Assembly (NCBI GenBank): GCA_023137175.1 | Contig: JAGLPU010000007.1 | Span: 1 to 62,831, forward strand | Reading direction: 5' to 3' | Source: Candidatus Parcubacteria bacterium | Lineage (GTDB): Bacteria > Patescibacteriota > Minisyncoccia > Minisyncoccales > JAGLPU01 | Length of the DNA: 62,831 nucleotides | Part shown: positions 55,561 through 62,831 of the stretch, one piece after another | Layout: every line of letters starts with the position of its first letter | How positions within the stretch are numbered: position 1 is the stretch's first letter | The notes under the pieces: generated by a model | Databases searched by the model: none | What the model saw: only the letters and a program-made list of their open reading frames with translations | Told to the model about the DNA's origin: nothing | Made by a program: the position numbers and the translations under genes

Positions 55561-55720
55561 TATAAAAACTGAAAAGGAGGTGATAACATAAAATCAGTTT
55601 TAGTGGCAATCTCCGGGATCGTCGGAGGCAGTGGAGGTATATGACATTATTGTGGTCGTATACTTTCACAAAATTGCTAAAATATGGCCCTAACACAAGT
55701 TAGGGCCTCTATTTTTTTAG
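55561..55720 (+). ncRNA. Putative structured small RNA (or short-peptide mRNA) after the ANTAR gene
   Basis: About 160 nt, four hairpins in a row: AAAACTGA / TCAGTTTT (55565-55601) with a full SD AAAGGAGGTGAT in its loop, CTCCG / CGGAG (55611-55627), GTATATGAC / GTCGTATAC (55637-55663, 9 bp) and a terminator. The SD has no ATG, GTG or TTG at correct spacing; an ATA codon at 55588 opens an 18-codon frame ending TGA 55644, which overlaps an ATG (55641) opening a 20-codon frame. Either a regulatory RNA or an unusual peptide leader. Confidence 0.55.
55686..55720 (+). terminator. Terminator of the structured RNA
   Basis: GGCCCTAAC (55686-55694), loop ACAA, GTTAGGGCC (55699-55707), then TCTATTTTTTT. 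A second stem, AAAAGGAG / CTCCTTTT (55726-55746), follows. Confidence 0.93.
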
Positions 55721-55777
55721 AAAAAAAAAGGAGAGAGGCTCCTTTTGAATTGATTTTTTGCTTTTATAATCCTGTTT

Positions 55778-55786
55778 TGCTAAAAT
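55778..55786 (+). promoter_or_regulatory. Extended -10 element, 6 nt before ATG 55793
   Basis: TGC TAAAAT; predicted leaderless start. Confidence 0.6.
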
Positions 55787-55792
55787 AAAACA

Positions 55793-56908
55793 ATGAAAGC
55801 TTTATTATTAGTAACCAGCAGCGCCAGAGATGTCGATTTTTATTATGCAACCAAGTTTTGGGTAGAAGATCCAGCTATCTTTATCCAAACGGGCAAGAAG
55901 AAAATTTTGGCGTTGAGCCAATATGAAGCTGGCCGGGCGAAAAAAGAGGCCGAAGTGGGTGAAATAATTGATATTCAAGCTTACAGTAAAAAGAAGAGGT
56001 TAAAAAATCCTTCAATGATTAAGATTGTTTCTTCGCTTTTGCAGGATTTAAAAATTGCAAAAATCGTGGTGCCTTCGGATTTTAATTATCAGCTAGGTAA
56101 AGACCTAGAAAAACAGGGATTTGTTTTAGAGGTGAAAAACCCGGTTTTCCCTGGCCGGCTTACAAAAAGCAAGGCGGAGATAAAATGCATTGTTGCGGTG
56201 CAGAGAAAAATGGAAGAAGTTTTGTCCGAAGCTTTGGAGATAATTAAAAAAAGCAGGATTAAGGGGAAGCTCCTGTATTATCAAGGAGAGATTTTAACTT
56301 CCGAAGAAATTAGACGCTTTATTAACAGCGAACTTTTAAAGCGGGATTGCATGCCAGTAAAGGACACTATTACAAGTTCTAGCGACCAAGCTTGCGATGT
56401 TCATTTTTTTGGTTCTGGCCCTTTAAAAGCGAATTCGGCCATAATTATAGACATCTTTCCTCGTTCTCTTAAAACCAAGTATTGGTCTGATATGACTAGG
56501 ACAGTAGTGAAAGGCAAGGCTTCTCCAGAACTGAAAAAGCTTTATAATACTGTTTTAGCCGGACAAAAAAAGGCTTTAGCCATAGTGAAAGCTGGAGTAA
56601 GCGGAGCTGAAATTGATAAAATAATCAGAGATTTCTTTATTAAGGAAGGATACCAGACAAAAGAAATAAAGGGGAAAATGCAGGGATTTGTCCATGGCAC
56701 CGGACATGGGGTTGGCTTGGACATCCATGAAGAGCCAAGAATTCATCAAGAAAATCGCATATTATTAAAGGCGGGCAATGTTATCACCGTAGAGCCTGGA
56801 CTTTATTATTTGGGTTTAGGGGGAGTGAGAATAGAGGATACTGTCGCAGTTACTGAAGAGGGCTGTTTGAATTTAGCCAAATTTCCTAAACAATTATTGG
56901 AATTATAA
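55793..56908 (+). CDS. M24 family metallopeptidase, Xaa-Pro aminopeptidase-like
   Basis: A 371-residue M24 pita-bread peptidase. Metal ligands are seen in order: the Asp of IIIDIFPR (about residue 220), the Asp of WSDMTRTV (about 234), the His of GTGHGVGLDIHE (about 303-314), the Glu of ITVEPGLYY (about 335) and the Glu of RIEDTVAV (about 348). The N-terminal creatinase-like domain (about 1-120) is reduced. This is PepP/PepQ-like: it should release N-terminal residues before proline in the cytoplasm. The predicted mRNA is leaderless (extended -10 exactly 6 nt upstream). Single gene. Confidence 0.92.
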   Translation: MKALLLVTSSARDVDFYYATKFWVEDPAIFIQTGKKKILALSQYEAGRAKKEAEVGEIIDIQAYSKKKRLKNPSMIKIVSSLLQDLKIAKIVVPSDFNYQLGKDLEKQGFVLEVKNPVFPGRLTKSKAEIKCIVAVQRKMEEVLSEALEIIKKSRIKGKLLYYQGEILTSEEIRRFINSELLKRDCMPVKDTITSSSDQACDVHFFGSGPLKANSAIIIDIFPRSLKTKYWSDMTRTVVKGKASPELKKLYNTVLAGQKKALAIVKAGVSGAEIDKIIRDFFIKEGYQTKEIKGKMQGFVHGTGHGVGLDIHEEPRIHQENRILLKAGNVITVEPGLYYLGLGGVRIEDTVAVTEEGCLNLAKFPKQLLEL

Positions 56909-56999
56909 TAATAGAGTTTTACACTTTTTCTTTTTATGTTCTGTGCTAAAATTAATTAAAGGTTAATATTAAAATAATTCGTCCTTCGGGATAAAAAAT

Positions 57000-59003
57000 A
57001 TGGATTTAAAAATTAATTCAAAGCTAGGAATAGCTATCATAGTTTTTCTTTTTATAATTGCTTTTTCTATTATTTGTTTGGCAACGGAAAAATCCGAAGA
57101 CGATCTTGCGGCATTCTTTAGGGATTTTATTTCTTTTGTTAATCCTTTTGATGATAATACTCCCATTGTTAGCATAGAAGCTATTATCCAATTTACTTCT
57201 GAAGAAGATTTTAAAGCTTATCTGGCCGAAGCAGAGACAGATGATTATTTTGGTTATGGCGCTCTGGGTGGCGCAAGGTCAATGGCTATAGAGACTGATG
57301 TAGCTTGGGAATCAACAGGTGATATCGTGATGTCTGCTCCTAAAGGCATAGGGGGAGAGCCGGAAAGAGTTTCCGGCACCAATGTGCAGGTATTGGGAAT
57401 TGACGAGCCGGATATTGTTAAAACAGACGGAAAAAACATTTATTTCTCTCCCGGATACAGCTGGGGCTATCGAGATTACTGGAGAATGTCCATTCCTGAA
57501 TCTAAAATAAAGATTGTTAATGCTTTCCCGCCGGCAGACCTGGCTTCAGTGGCTGAAATTGACACTGCCGGAGATTTATTCTTAGCAGGAGATATTCTAG
57601 TGGTTTTTTCCGGCAGTAATATCTACGGCTATGATATTTCTAATCCTGAAGACCCTGAGAAAAAATGGACAGTTAAACTGGAGAATAACAATTCTTTAGT
57701 GGAAGCGCGCCTTTATAACAATAAAATATATTTAGTGACAAAACAGTACATTGACACTTACCATCCTTGTCCAATCAAGCCATTGACTGTTGGAGACGTG
57801 CCGGTAAGCATCAGCTGCGGGGAAATCTATCATCCGGTCAATTCGGTTCCCGTGGATGTCACTTTTGTTGCTATGACCTTGAACTCGAATTCAGGAAAAG
57901 TTGAACAGAAAACCTCTTTTGTAGGTTCTTCGGGCTCATCCGTAGTCTATATGTCTGAACAGGGAATTTATGTCACCTATTCCTATTCCAACAGCATTAT
58001 TAGTTTTTTTGCAGGCTTCTTAAAAGAAGCTGCTTCGGATTTATTCCCACAACACTTAGTTGACAGGATAAATAAACTAGATAGCTATGATATCAGCGAA
58101 GCGGCCAAGATGATGGAGTTTGGAATTATTATAGAAAAATACCAAAATTCTTTAGATGATGATGAAAGAATGAGAATAGAGAATGAAATGGAAAACAGGA
58201 TGGTAGATTATTATAAGAAGCATCGTCGTGAATTGGAAAGAACCGGTATAGTAAAAATAGGATTGAAAGATTTAACGATTCAGGCCAGCGGCAGCGTGCC
58301 AGGCTATCCTTTGAACCAGTTTGCTTTGGATGAATATAATAATGATTTGAGGATAGCAACCACTATTGGCGAAAACTGGAATGTCTTCAATAGCGGCGGA
58401 GAAAGCGCCAATGATGTTTATGTCTTGGACAGTGATTTAAAACTGCAAGGCTTTGTTCAGGATTTGGGCCTGGGAGAAAGGATTTATTCAGTAAGATTTT
58501 TGGGAGAAATGGGATATGTTGTCACTTATCGGCAGATCGACCCTTTCTATGTTCTGGACTTGTCTGATCCTAAAAATCCAGAAGTCAAAGGAGAACTAAA
58601 GATTCCGGGATATTCTTCTTACTTGCATCCGCTTGCGAAGGATAGAATTTTAGGCATTGGCAAAGAAGACTGGAAAGTAAAGCTTTCTTTGTTTGATGTT
58701 TCCACCCCAAGCGATCCCAAGGAAATCGCCAAGTATAATTTGGACGAATCTTATTCTGATGTTTTATCCACTCACCATGCTTTTCTCCAAGACAGCAAGC
58801 ATAATATCTTCTTTATGCCAGGAAGCAAAGGAGGCTACATCTTCTCTTACGAGAACGACAAATTATCTTTAACCAAGGCTATTAGTCAGAGAGGAGTCAG
58901 AAGAGCGATCTATATCAACGATTACCTATATATTATCAGCGATAATAAGATTAGCGTTCTCAATGAAAAAGATTGGGAGAGAATAAACGAATTGGATATT
59001 TAG
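57000..59003 (+). CDS. Secreted or anchored beta-propeller domain protein
   Basis: A 667-residue extracytoplasmic protein with an N-terminal hydrophobic segment (about residues 10-30), an acidic linker and a large domain of the bacterial/archaeal secreted beta-propeller family. Typical blocks are VSGTNVQVLGIDEPDIVKTDGKNIYF (about 122-147), DTAGDLFLAGDILVVFSG, VYLTTKQYI-like strand LVTKQYIDT, GFVQDLGLGERIYSVRFLGEMGYVVTYRQIDPFYVLDLSDPKNPEV (split over about 484-530) and ISQRGVRRAIYINDYLYIIS near the end. These proteins are putative surface scaffolds or proteases partners in CPR and archaea; no enzyme is known. No SD; the pilin-like gene follows after 18 nt. Confidence 0.87.
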   Translation: MDLKINSKLGIAIIVFLFIIAFSIICLATEKSEDDLAAFFRDFISFVNPFDDNTPIVSIEAIIQFTSEEDFKAYLAEAETDDYFGYGALGGARSMAIETDVAWESTGDIVMSAPKGIGGEPERVSGTNVQVLGIDEPDIVKTDGKNIYFSPGYSWGYRDYWRMSIPESKIKIVNAFPPADLASVAEIDTAGDLFLAGDILVVFSGSNIYGYDISNPEDPEKKWTVKLENNNSLVEARLYNNKIYLVTKQYIDTYHPCPIKPLTVGDVPVSISCGEIYHPVNSVPVDVTFVAMTLNSNSGKVEQKTSFVGSSGSSVVYMSEQGIYVTYSYSNSIISFFAGFLKEAASDLFPQHLVDRINKLDSYDISEAAKMMEFGIIIEKYQNSLDDDERMRIENEMENRMVDYYKKHRRELERTGIVKIGLKDLTIQASGSVPGYPLNQFALDEYNNDLRIATTIGENWNVFNSGGESANDVYVLDSDLKLQGFVQDLGLGERIYSVRFLGEMGYVVTYRQIDPFYVLDLSDPKNPEVKGELKIPGYSSYLHPLAKDRILGIGKEDWKVKLSLFDVSTPSDPKEIAKYNLDESYSDVLSTHHAFLQDSKHNIFFMPGSKGGYIFSYENDKLSLTKAISQRGVRRAIYINDYLYIISDNKISVLNEKDWERINELDI

Positions 59004-59021
59004 TTTGATTAATCTTATTAG

Positions 59022-59876
59022 ATGCAAACATCTGAAAATAAAAATCCGGCCGGCTTTACCCTTATAGAGCTATTAGTCGTCATTTCCATCATTGGATTAT
59101 TGGGCAGTATTGTTTTAGCTAGTTTGGGAGGAGCAAAAGACCAAGCTGCTCTCGCTAAAGCTAAGGAATTTTCTCACACTGTTAGAGTAAGCCTGGCAAA
59201 TAATTTGGTTGGAGAATGGAAATTTGATGATGGAAGTAATCCGACTAGAGACAGTTCAGGAAACGAAAACCACGGAGATCTGATTAATGATCCGCAATGG
59301 ATTGATCATGGAATATTTGGCAAAGCTTTGGAATTTAGCGGAGCAAACTGGGTTCAAGCGACTGATTTAAGTTCTGATGCGCGGTTTGACGAAACAAGTA
59401 ATTTCACTTATTCTGCATGGGTCAAATTGGACAGTGATTTTAGCAGCAGAGGAAATATTATGGGAACTGGGCTTAGCTGGCAAATAACTTTTTCGGCTGA
59501 AAGTAGTCAAAAATTGATGTTCAGGATGGATGATTCTGGGCTCCAAGGAGGAAATACAGGACCGCTTTATAGTAATACTGTTCTTGAAAAAGAGAAATGG
59601 TATCATGTAGTCGCAACATATGTGGGAGAAGGGACAAATAATACTACCGTAGATAGCTCTAAAATTTATATCAACGGAGAACTGGACAATTCAGGGAATA
59701 TATACGATCCTTGCAGTAAATATAGCTATATTTGTTTTGGTCACGAGGAAAGATATAGTTATAATCTCAACGGTTTTATTGATGATGTCCAAATTTATAA
59801 CAAAGTTTTGTCTTTTGCTGAAGTCCAGCATCTTTATGCCAAAGGAGCAGTCGAACACGGTTTAGTTTATGAATAA
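59022..59876 (+). CDS. Type IV prepilin-like N-terminus fused to a LamG/concanavalin-like lectin domain
   Basis: A 284-residue protein. Residues 1-10 are a polar leader, then GFTLIELLVVISIIGLLGSI (about 11-30), the class III signal peptide cleaved by PilD after Gly with the conserved Glu at +5. Residues about 55-270 are a LamGL/concanavalin A-like jelly roll: VGEWKFDDGSNPTRDSSGN (typical for LamG), FGKALEFSGANWVQAT, TYSAWVKLDSDFSSRG, KWYHVVATYVGE, SKIYINGELD, GFIDDVQIYNKVLSFAEVQHLY. Such pilin-lectin fusions are typical of CPR and likely mediate binding of carbohydrates on a host cell surface. The gene overlaps a short Cys-rich protein gene by 8 nt. Confidence 0.93.
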   Translation: MQTSENKNPAGFTLIELLVVISIIGLLGSIVLASLGGAKDQAALAKAKEFSHTVRVSLANNLVGEWKFDDGSNPTRDSSGNENHGDLINDPQWIDHGIFGKALEFSGANWVQATDLSSDARFDETSNFTYSAWVKLDSDFSSRGNIMGTGLSWQITFSAESSQKLMFRMDDSGLQGGNTGPLYSNTVLEKEKWYHVVATYVGEGTNNTTVDSSKIYINGELDNSGNIYDPCSKYSYICFGHEERYSYNLNGFIDDVQIYNKVLSFAEVQHLYAKGAVEHGLVYE

Positions 59877-60105
59877 AATTATTATCCTCCTTGTTATTAT
59901 AATTATTGGCTTTGCCGTTTATTTTGTTTTTTGTAAAGAGGAAGTTGAAGCTCCTCTTCCGGAAGATTCTTCTCCCGGTTTCGATATTCCTTTTACCGGC
60001 GTGAAAGTAAATGATGCTCTTTGCGCTCCTTTTTTATCTTTTCCTGATTGTTCTTACGCCTCAGAACAACACCAAGATCTATGTAAAAGATGCAAAGATA
60101 ATTGA
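59869..60105 (+). CDS. Short membrane-anchored or secreted cysteine-rich protein, 78 aa
   Basis: A 78-residue protein with an N-terminal transmembrane helix (about residues 4-20), an acidic proline-containing linker and five cysteines, including a C-terminal CKRCKDN. No lipobox of the L-x-x-C type is clear (the Cys after the helix is in FVFCKEE, position 22, which could be one with weak fit). It overlaps the pilin-lectin gene by 8 nt and is followed 21 nt later by a C39-like peptidase gene. Possible surface partner; unknown family. Confidence 0.6.
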   Translation: MNKIIILLVIIIIGFAVYFVFCKEEVEAPLPEDSSPGFDIPFTGVKVNDALCAPFLSFPDCSYASEQHQDLCKRCKDN

Positions 60106-60126
60106 GGAAAATTTTGTAATATTTCT

Positions 60127-61128
60127 ATGATTAAAATTTTGTTAAAAATTTCAATTGCTATTTTTTGTTTTACCATTATCCTGGCTTTTGTTTTACCCCC
60201 TAGGGTGGCTAGCGTTAGTTCTAACCAGGAAAATTATCTGGTTATAGAATTCAGCAAGCCGGTGAAGAGGCAAGAAATTAAATACACTGTCAGCCCGCAA
60301 GTCCACGGCGAATGGAGATTTGCCGACCCTTTACTCGAAAATCATCTTTATAGAACTTTGGTTTTCGTTCCTGCGGTTGATTTTCAGCCAGGTACTAGGT
60401 ATAGAGTCAATTTAGAAGGAATAACTGCTTCATTAGGGGTAAGTTTGAGCAGTGATTACGATTTTTCCTTTATAACTCGACCTTTGGAGCAAGAACAAAA
60501 ACTAGTTGAAGCTTGGTCAGAATCTTTTTCTTTGCCGTCTAAAGATGAAATAACTTTAATGGATATTCCTTTGGACTGGCAAGATGATTCATTGTCATGT
60601 GAAGCTGCCTCTTTGAAAATGGCCTTGAATTATAAGGGGGCGGCTGTTTCTGAGGATGATATCATGGGCAAGATCGGTTCTGATTTGAGATCAAGGCAAG
60701 GAAACATCTGGAGCGACCCCAACCAATTATATGTCGGTGATATTGATGGCAAAATGTGTTCTACCGGCTATGGAGTTCATTGGCGTCCAGTAGCTAAAGC
60801 CGCGAATCATTGGCGTGACGCAGAGGCTTTTTCTTCCTGGAGTTTGCAAGATCTAACTAGAGAGCTTGAGGCGGGTAATCCAGTTGTTATTTGGGGCACT
60901 ATGCCGGTAGAGACTCTGACTGACTGTTCTTGGCATGCTTTTGAAGGTGAATATATTAAAACTTATCAAGAGACCCATGTTAGGCTGGCTGTCGGTTTTA
61001 TCGGCGATGCCGTGAATCCGGAAAAAATTATTATTAATGATCCTTTATCAGGGAAACTTTACTGGCCCACTCCTTATTTCTTGACAAATTGGCAGGCCTT
61101 TAACTATAGTGGAGTAGTTGTATATTGA
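60127..61128 (+). CDS. Secreted C39-like cysteine peptidase with N-terminal Ig-like domain
   Basis: A 333-residue protein with an N-terminal hydrophobic segment (about residues 5-24), a Big_5-like Ig domain (about 29-117: LVIEFSKPVKRQEIKYTVSPQ, VPAVDFQPGTRYRVNLEG), and a C39-like papain-fold domain. DDSLSCEAASLKMALNYKG (about 155-173) carries the catalytic Cys, TYQETHVRLAVGFIGD (about 280-295) the His and IIINDPLSGK (about 301-310) the Asp. Outside the cell it may cut peptides or cross-links. It is followed directly by a second C39-like gene. Confidence 0.85.
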   Translation: MIKILLKISIAIFCFTIILAFVLPPRVASVSSNQENYLVIEFSKPVKRQEIKYTVSPQVHGEWRFADPLLENHLYRTLVFVPAVDFQPGTRYRVNLEGITASLGVSLSSDYDFSFITRPLEQEQKLVEAWSESFSLPSKDEITLMDIPLDWQDDSLSCEAASLKMALNYKGAAVSEDDIMGKIGSDLRSRQGNIWSDPNQLYVGDIDGKMCSTGYGVHWRPVAKAANHWRDAEAFSSWSLQDLTRELEAGNPVVIWGTMPVETLTDCSWHAFEGEYIKTYQETHVRLAVGFIGDAVNPEKIIINDPLSGKLYWPTPYFLTNWQAFNYSGVVVY

Positions 61129-61142
61129 GACTGCAGAACAAT

Positions 61143-61904
61143 ATGAGATCAAAAATCGATAAAATTTTAGAAATAATCGCGGTTCTCGCTGTTATAGGCG
61201 TGATTATTGAGGGAATCTATCTTTATGCTCATTGGCCGAGACAAGAGCCTCTTGATTCTGACAACATAGTAATTGAAGAGCCTGTAGAAGAACCTATTAA
61301 AGAACCCATAGAAGATCCTCCGGTGGATATTGTTTTACCGGATTCTTTTGATTTGGATATTCCTTTTCTTTGCCAAGCTCCATTGGGGGACTGGCGTTCT
61401 CCTTTTGACCATGCCTGCGAAGAGGCGACTATTTTAATGGTTCATTATTATTTATCGGGAGAGCAATTCAGTCCGGAAACGGGTAGCCAGGATATTCGCA
61501 ATATGGTGGGCTTTCAAGAGGAAAACTATGGTTTTGCCGAGGATACTGCCACTAAAGAAACAGCCCAGTTAATCAGAGATTATTATGGCTATCAGGCCAA
61601 AGCATATTATGATATTTCTTTGGAGGATATTAAAAAAGAACTGGTGAAAGGCAATCCTGTTATCGTGCCTACTGCCGGCAGACTATTAGGCAATCCCAAC
61701 TATGCTTCACCGGGCCCATTACTGCATATGCTCGTGATTAAGGGTTATACCCCTACTCATTTTATAACCAATGATTCCGGAACCAGAATGGGAGCTGACT
61801 ACGTTTATTTTTACGAAGTGTTGGAAAATTCAATTCATGATTGGGCCGAAGGAGATGTTTATACCGGAAGATCTGCGATGATTTCCGTTTCTCTTGACAG
61901 ATAA
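61143..61904 (+). CDS. Membrane-anchored C39-like cysteine peptidase
   Basis: A 253-residue protein with an N-terminal transmembrane helix (about residues 10-28), a Pro/Glu linker (EEPVEEPIKEPIEDPP, about 45-60) and a C39-like domain: FDHACEEATILMVHYYLSG (about 90-108, catalytic Cys in HACEEA), LLHMLVIKGY (about 198-207, His) and FITNDSGTRMG (about 213-223, Asp). Family C39 peptidases in Gram-positives cleave double-Gly leaders or, in this secreted form, act on unknown substrates. The start is ATG 61143; TTG 61125 is 3 nt before the previous stop and gives a longer product. It ends at a TTGACA promoter box of the next gene. Confidence 0.85.
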   Translation: MRSKIDKILEIIAVLAVIGVIIEGIYLYAHWPRQEPLDSDNIVIEEPVEEPIKEPIEDPPVDIVLPDSFDLDIPFLCQAPLGDWRSPFDHACEEATILMVHYYLSGEQFSPETGSQDIRNMVGFQEENYGFAEDTATKETAQLIRDYYGYQAKAYYDISLEDIKKELVKGNPVIVPTAGRLLGNPNYASPGPLLHMLVIKGYTPTHFITNDSGTRMGADYVYFYEVLENSIHDWAEGDVYTGRSAMISVSLDR

Positions 61905-61921
61905 TGTTTTTATAGTATCTT
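61894..61921 (+). promoter_or_regulatory. Promoter of the hypothetical gene at 61967
   Basis: TTGACA (61894-61899, within the last codons of the previous gene), 16 nt, TATCTT (61916-61921). Confidence 0.65.
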
Positions 61922-61966
61922 ATAACCAGTATTTTAAAAAAGTGAATGTGGACGGAGGCGAAAAAT

Positions 61967-62695
61967 ATGGGTTTTAACTCGTTAGTAAATAAGTTCTATC
62001 GTTGTGATAAGGACAAAAAGAAAGAGAAAATTGCAAGGGAATTGGTAAATAAAGCGCGAAAGAAGACTGAATGCCTCGATGCGATTTGTTGTGTCGGTCA
62101 TTGCGGAGAAGAAACACAAGAAAAACTGATGCCGATTATTGAAAACAAGATAAAGAAGCTAATAGATATAAGCACCATATCCGGTTGTTATGATTTGGCA
62201 AAAAATCTTCCTGATGGTTGCGGGTTGCATAGAACCGTTATTAGAAAAATAAGAAAAGAAGCAGAGTCTTTTGACGATTTTGAAAAACTTGCCAGCTTAG
62301 GCCGACTTTCAAATAGAGAACAGAAAGAAGTCTTAACTGAGCTGATAAAAAAAGCCAATAACTTTGAAGAATGCTTGATTACATACAAACACAGTTTAAG
62401 CGATAAACAGGAAAAAGCTATTTTAGAGAAGATGCGTGAAAAAGCAGAGAAATTTATCCATTTTATGGAACTATATAGGAAATCTCTGCATTATGACGAA
62501 ACTGGTTTTATAACACTGGAAGAGGGCCGCGAGTTCTTGAAAAAAGCATCAGCAGCCTTAGATAAAGAGCTGAAGAGTAAGAATATTGTGGAAATAACAG
62601 ATGGACTATCTCTTACTCCAAATAATTGGAAAAGCCTTTGCTTTGACGCTGCTAAAGAGAGCACTTTGGCTAAATTGGCTGAAAAAGAAATGTGA
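61967..62695 (+). CDS. Hypothetical helical-repeat protein, 242 aa
   Basis: A 242-residue soluble protein, MGFNSLVNKFYRCDKDKKKE, almost all helical. About five repeats of 30-35 residues have the form FxxxxLVNKARKKTECLDAI..., KIRKEAESFDDFEKLASL, ELIKKANNFEECLITY, KMREKAEKFIHFMELY, resembling TPR/HEAT-type arrays with Cys at some turns. No catalytic motif. The strong SD GGAGG (61954-61958) with 8 nt spacing sets ATG 61967; an ATG at 61946 would begin upstream of the SD. A terminator follows. Function unknown; protein-protein scaffold is plausible. Confidence 0.65.
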   Translation: MGFNSLVNKFYRCDKDKKKEKIARELVNKARKKTECLDAICCVGHCGEETQEKLMPIIENKIKKLIDISTISGCYDLAKNLPDGCGLHRTVIRKIRKEAESFDDFEKLASLGRLSNREQKEVLTELIKKANNFEECLITYKHSLSDKQEKAILEKMREKAEKFIHFMELYRKSLHYDETGFITLEEGREFLKKASAALDKELKSKNIVEITDGLSLTPNNWKSLCFDAAKESTLAKLAEKEM

Positions 62696-62723
62696 GAACA
62701 GAGAAGAGTTAGAAAAATTTATA

Positions 62724-62750
62724 CAAACTGCAAAAATGCGGTTTGTTTTT
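62724..62750 (+). terminator. Terminator of the helical-repeat protein gene
   Basis: CAAACTGC / GCGGTTTG around AAAAAT with a T7 run. Confidence 0.88.
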
Positions 62751-62771
62751 TTATAAGAAATTTTAAAAAGG

Positions 62772-62800
62772 TTGACAAGAGTATCAATAACGGCTATTTT
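62772..62800 (+). promoter_or_regulatory. Promoter near the right window edge; gene lies outside
   Basis: TTGACA (62772-62777), 17 nt, TATTTT (62795-62800). The same GGC-TATTTT box as the reverse-strand promoter at 17668-17696. No gene start is visible before the edge. Confidence 0.6.
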
Positions 62801-62831
62801 GATAATAGATACTTACAATTTAGATTATTAT

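Noticed and set aside
55588..55644. 18-codon peptide with an ATA start after a strong SD
   Set aside because: ATA initiation is rare. I keep it only as an option in the RNA entry because no canonical start is available.
55561..55720. ANTAR-binding sponge RNA after the ANTAR gene
   Set aside because: Loops are 7 and 9 nt (and 21 nt for the first), not hexaloops with A1 and G4, so I do not call it an ANTAR target.
1..62831. CRISPR arrays, insertion sequences, integrases, rRNA or tRNA genes
   Set aside because: I saw no spaced direct repeats, transposase or integrase motifs, cloverleaf-like sequence or rRNA sequence. A tool-based scan could still find a tRNA I missed.
1..62831. TGA read as Gly (SR1/Gracilibacteria code)
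   Set aside because: Several genes end in TGA where family length ends (for example 28636, 35971, 47857), and no gene needs TGA read-through.

Overview
The window looks like a piece of a small, AT-rich, gene-dense bacterial genome of the Candidate Phyla Radiation (Patescibacteria/Parcubacteria-like). This rests on gene content: a prepilin N-terminus fused to a LamG lectin domain, a DUF5320 protein, a bacterial RRM protein, a short ProRS, a eukaryote-like IleRS, secreted beta-propeller and C39-like proteins, and many short membrane-anchored hypotheticals. TGA is used as a stop, so the Gly-recoded code of some CPR lineages does not apply. Lineage is an inference; no rRNA or tRNA gene is visible. 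There is no CRISPR array, transposase or integrase.

Layout. 1-9.3 kb: a cold-shock-type DEAD-box helicase (cut by the left edge), a GH15-like protein, a PIF1-like helicase, three membrane-anchored hypotheticals, an oxygen-defence operon (stand-alone NrdD glycyl-radical domain, rubrerythrin, superoxide reductase), then a glycosyltransferase and a DUF218 gene. 9.4-17 kb: a second DUF218 gene, two more glycosyltransferases, ileS, and typA on the opposite strand. 17-25 kb: an accessory stretch of mostly monocistronic hypotheticals, each with its own promoter, Shine-Dalgarno (SD) sequence and terminator, plus DUF5320/DUF134 and a secreted metacaspase. 25-36.8 kb: CYTH, prohibitin-like, ATP-cone/PD-(D/E)XK, purB, ychF, alkD-like, tig. 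36.8-43.5 kb: a UvrD/Fe-S nuclease, a HI0933 flavoprotein, a putative structured RNA, proS, and an RRM protein. 43.5-52.2 kb: a [FeFe]-hydrogenase (HydB/HydA-like) run of overlapping genes, an ABC exporter, DUF192, an SdpI-like protein, and a glycosyltransferase/glycerate 2-kinase pair. 52.2-56.9 kb: truB, glnA, a GAF-ANTAR gene, a second putative structured RNA, an M24 peptidase. 57-62.7 kb: a surface cluster of beta-propeller protein, pilin-LamG fusion, and two C39-like peptidases.

The most interesting point is the glnA leader (53352-53455). It carries two adjacent small hairpins whose hexaloops both have A at position 1 and G at position 4. The second hairpin shares bases with a terminator, and glnA is followed 5 nt later by a GAF-ANTAR gene. 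This is the architecture of ANTAR antitermination and predicts a self-contained, autoregulated nitrogen circuit. Other leaders look like riboregulators: 20984-21153 (mutually exclusive terminator/antiterminator pairings) and 35584-35677 (an 8-nt perfect anti-SD).

Genes fall into two initiation classes. Housekeeping genes often have an extended -10 (TGnTAnnnT) exactly 6 nt before ATG, which predicts leaderless mRNAs. Accessory genes usually have a -35/-10 promoter with a 16-17 nt spacer, a leader hairpin, a strong SD (AGAGGTG or GGAGG) and a private terminator. Several apparent ORF starts lie inside terminators, SD sequences or -10/-35 boxes and were moved downstream.
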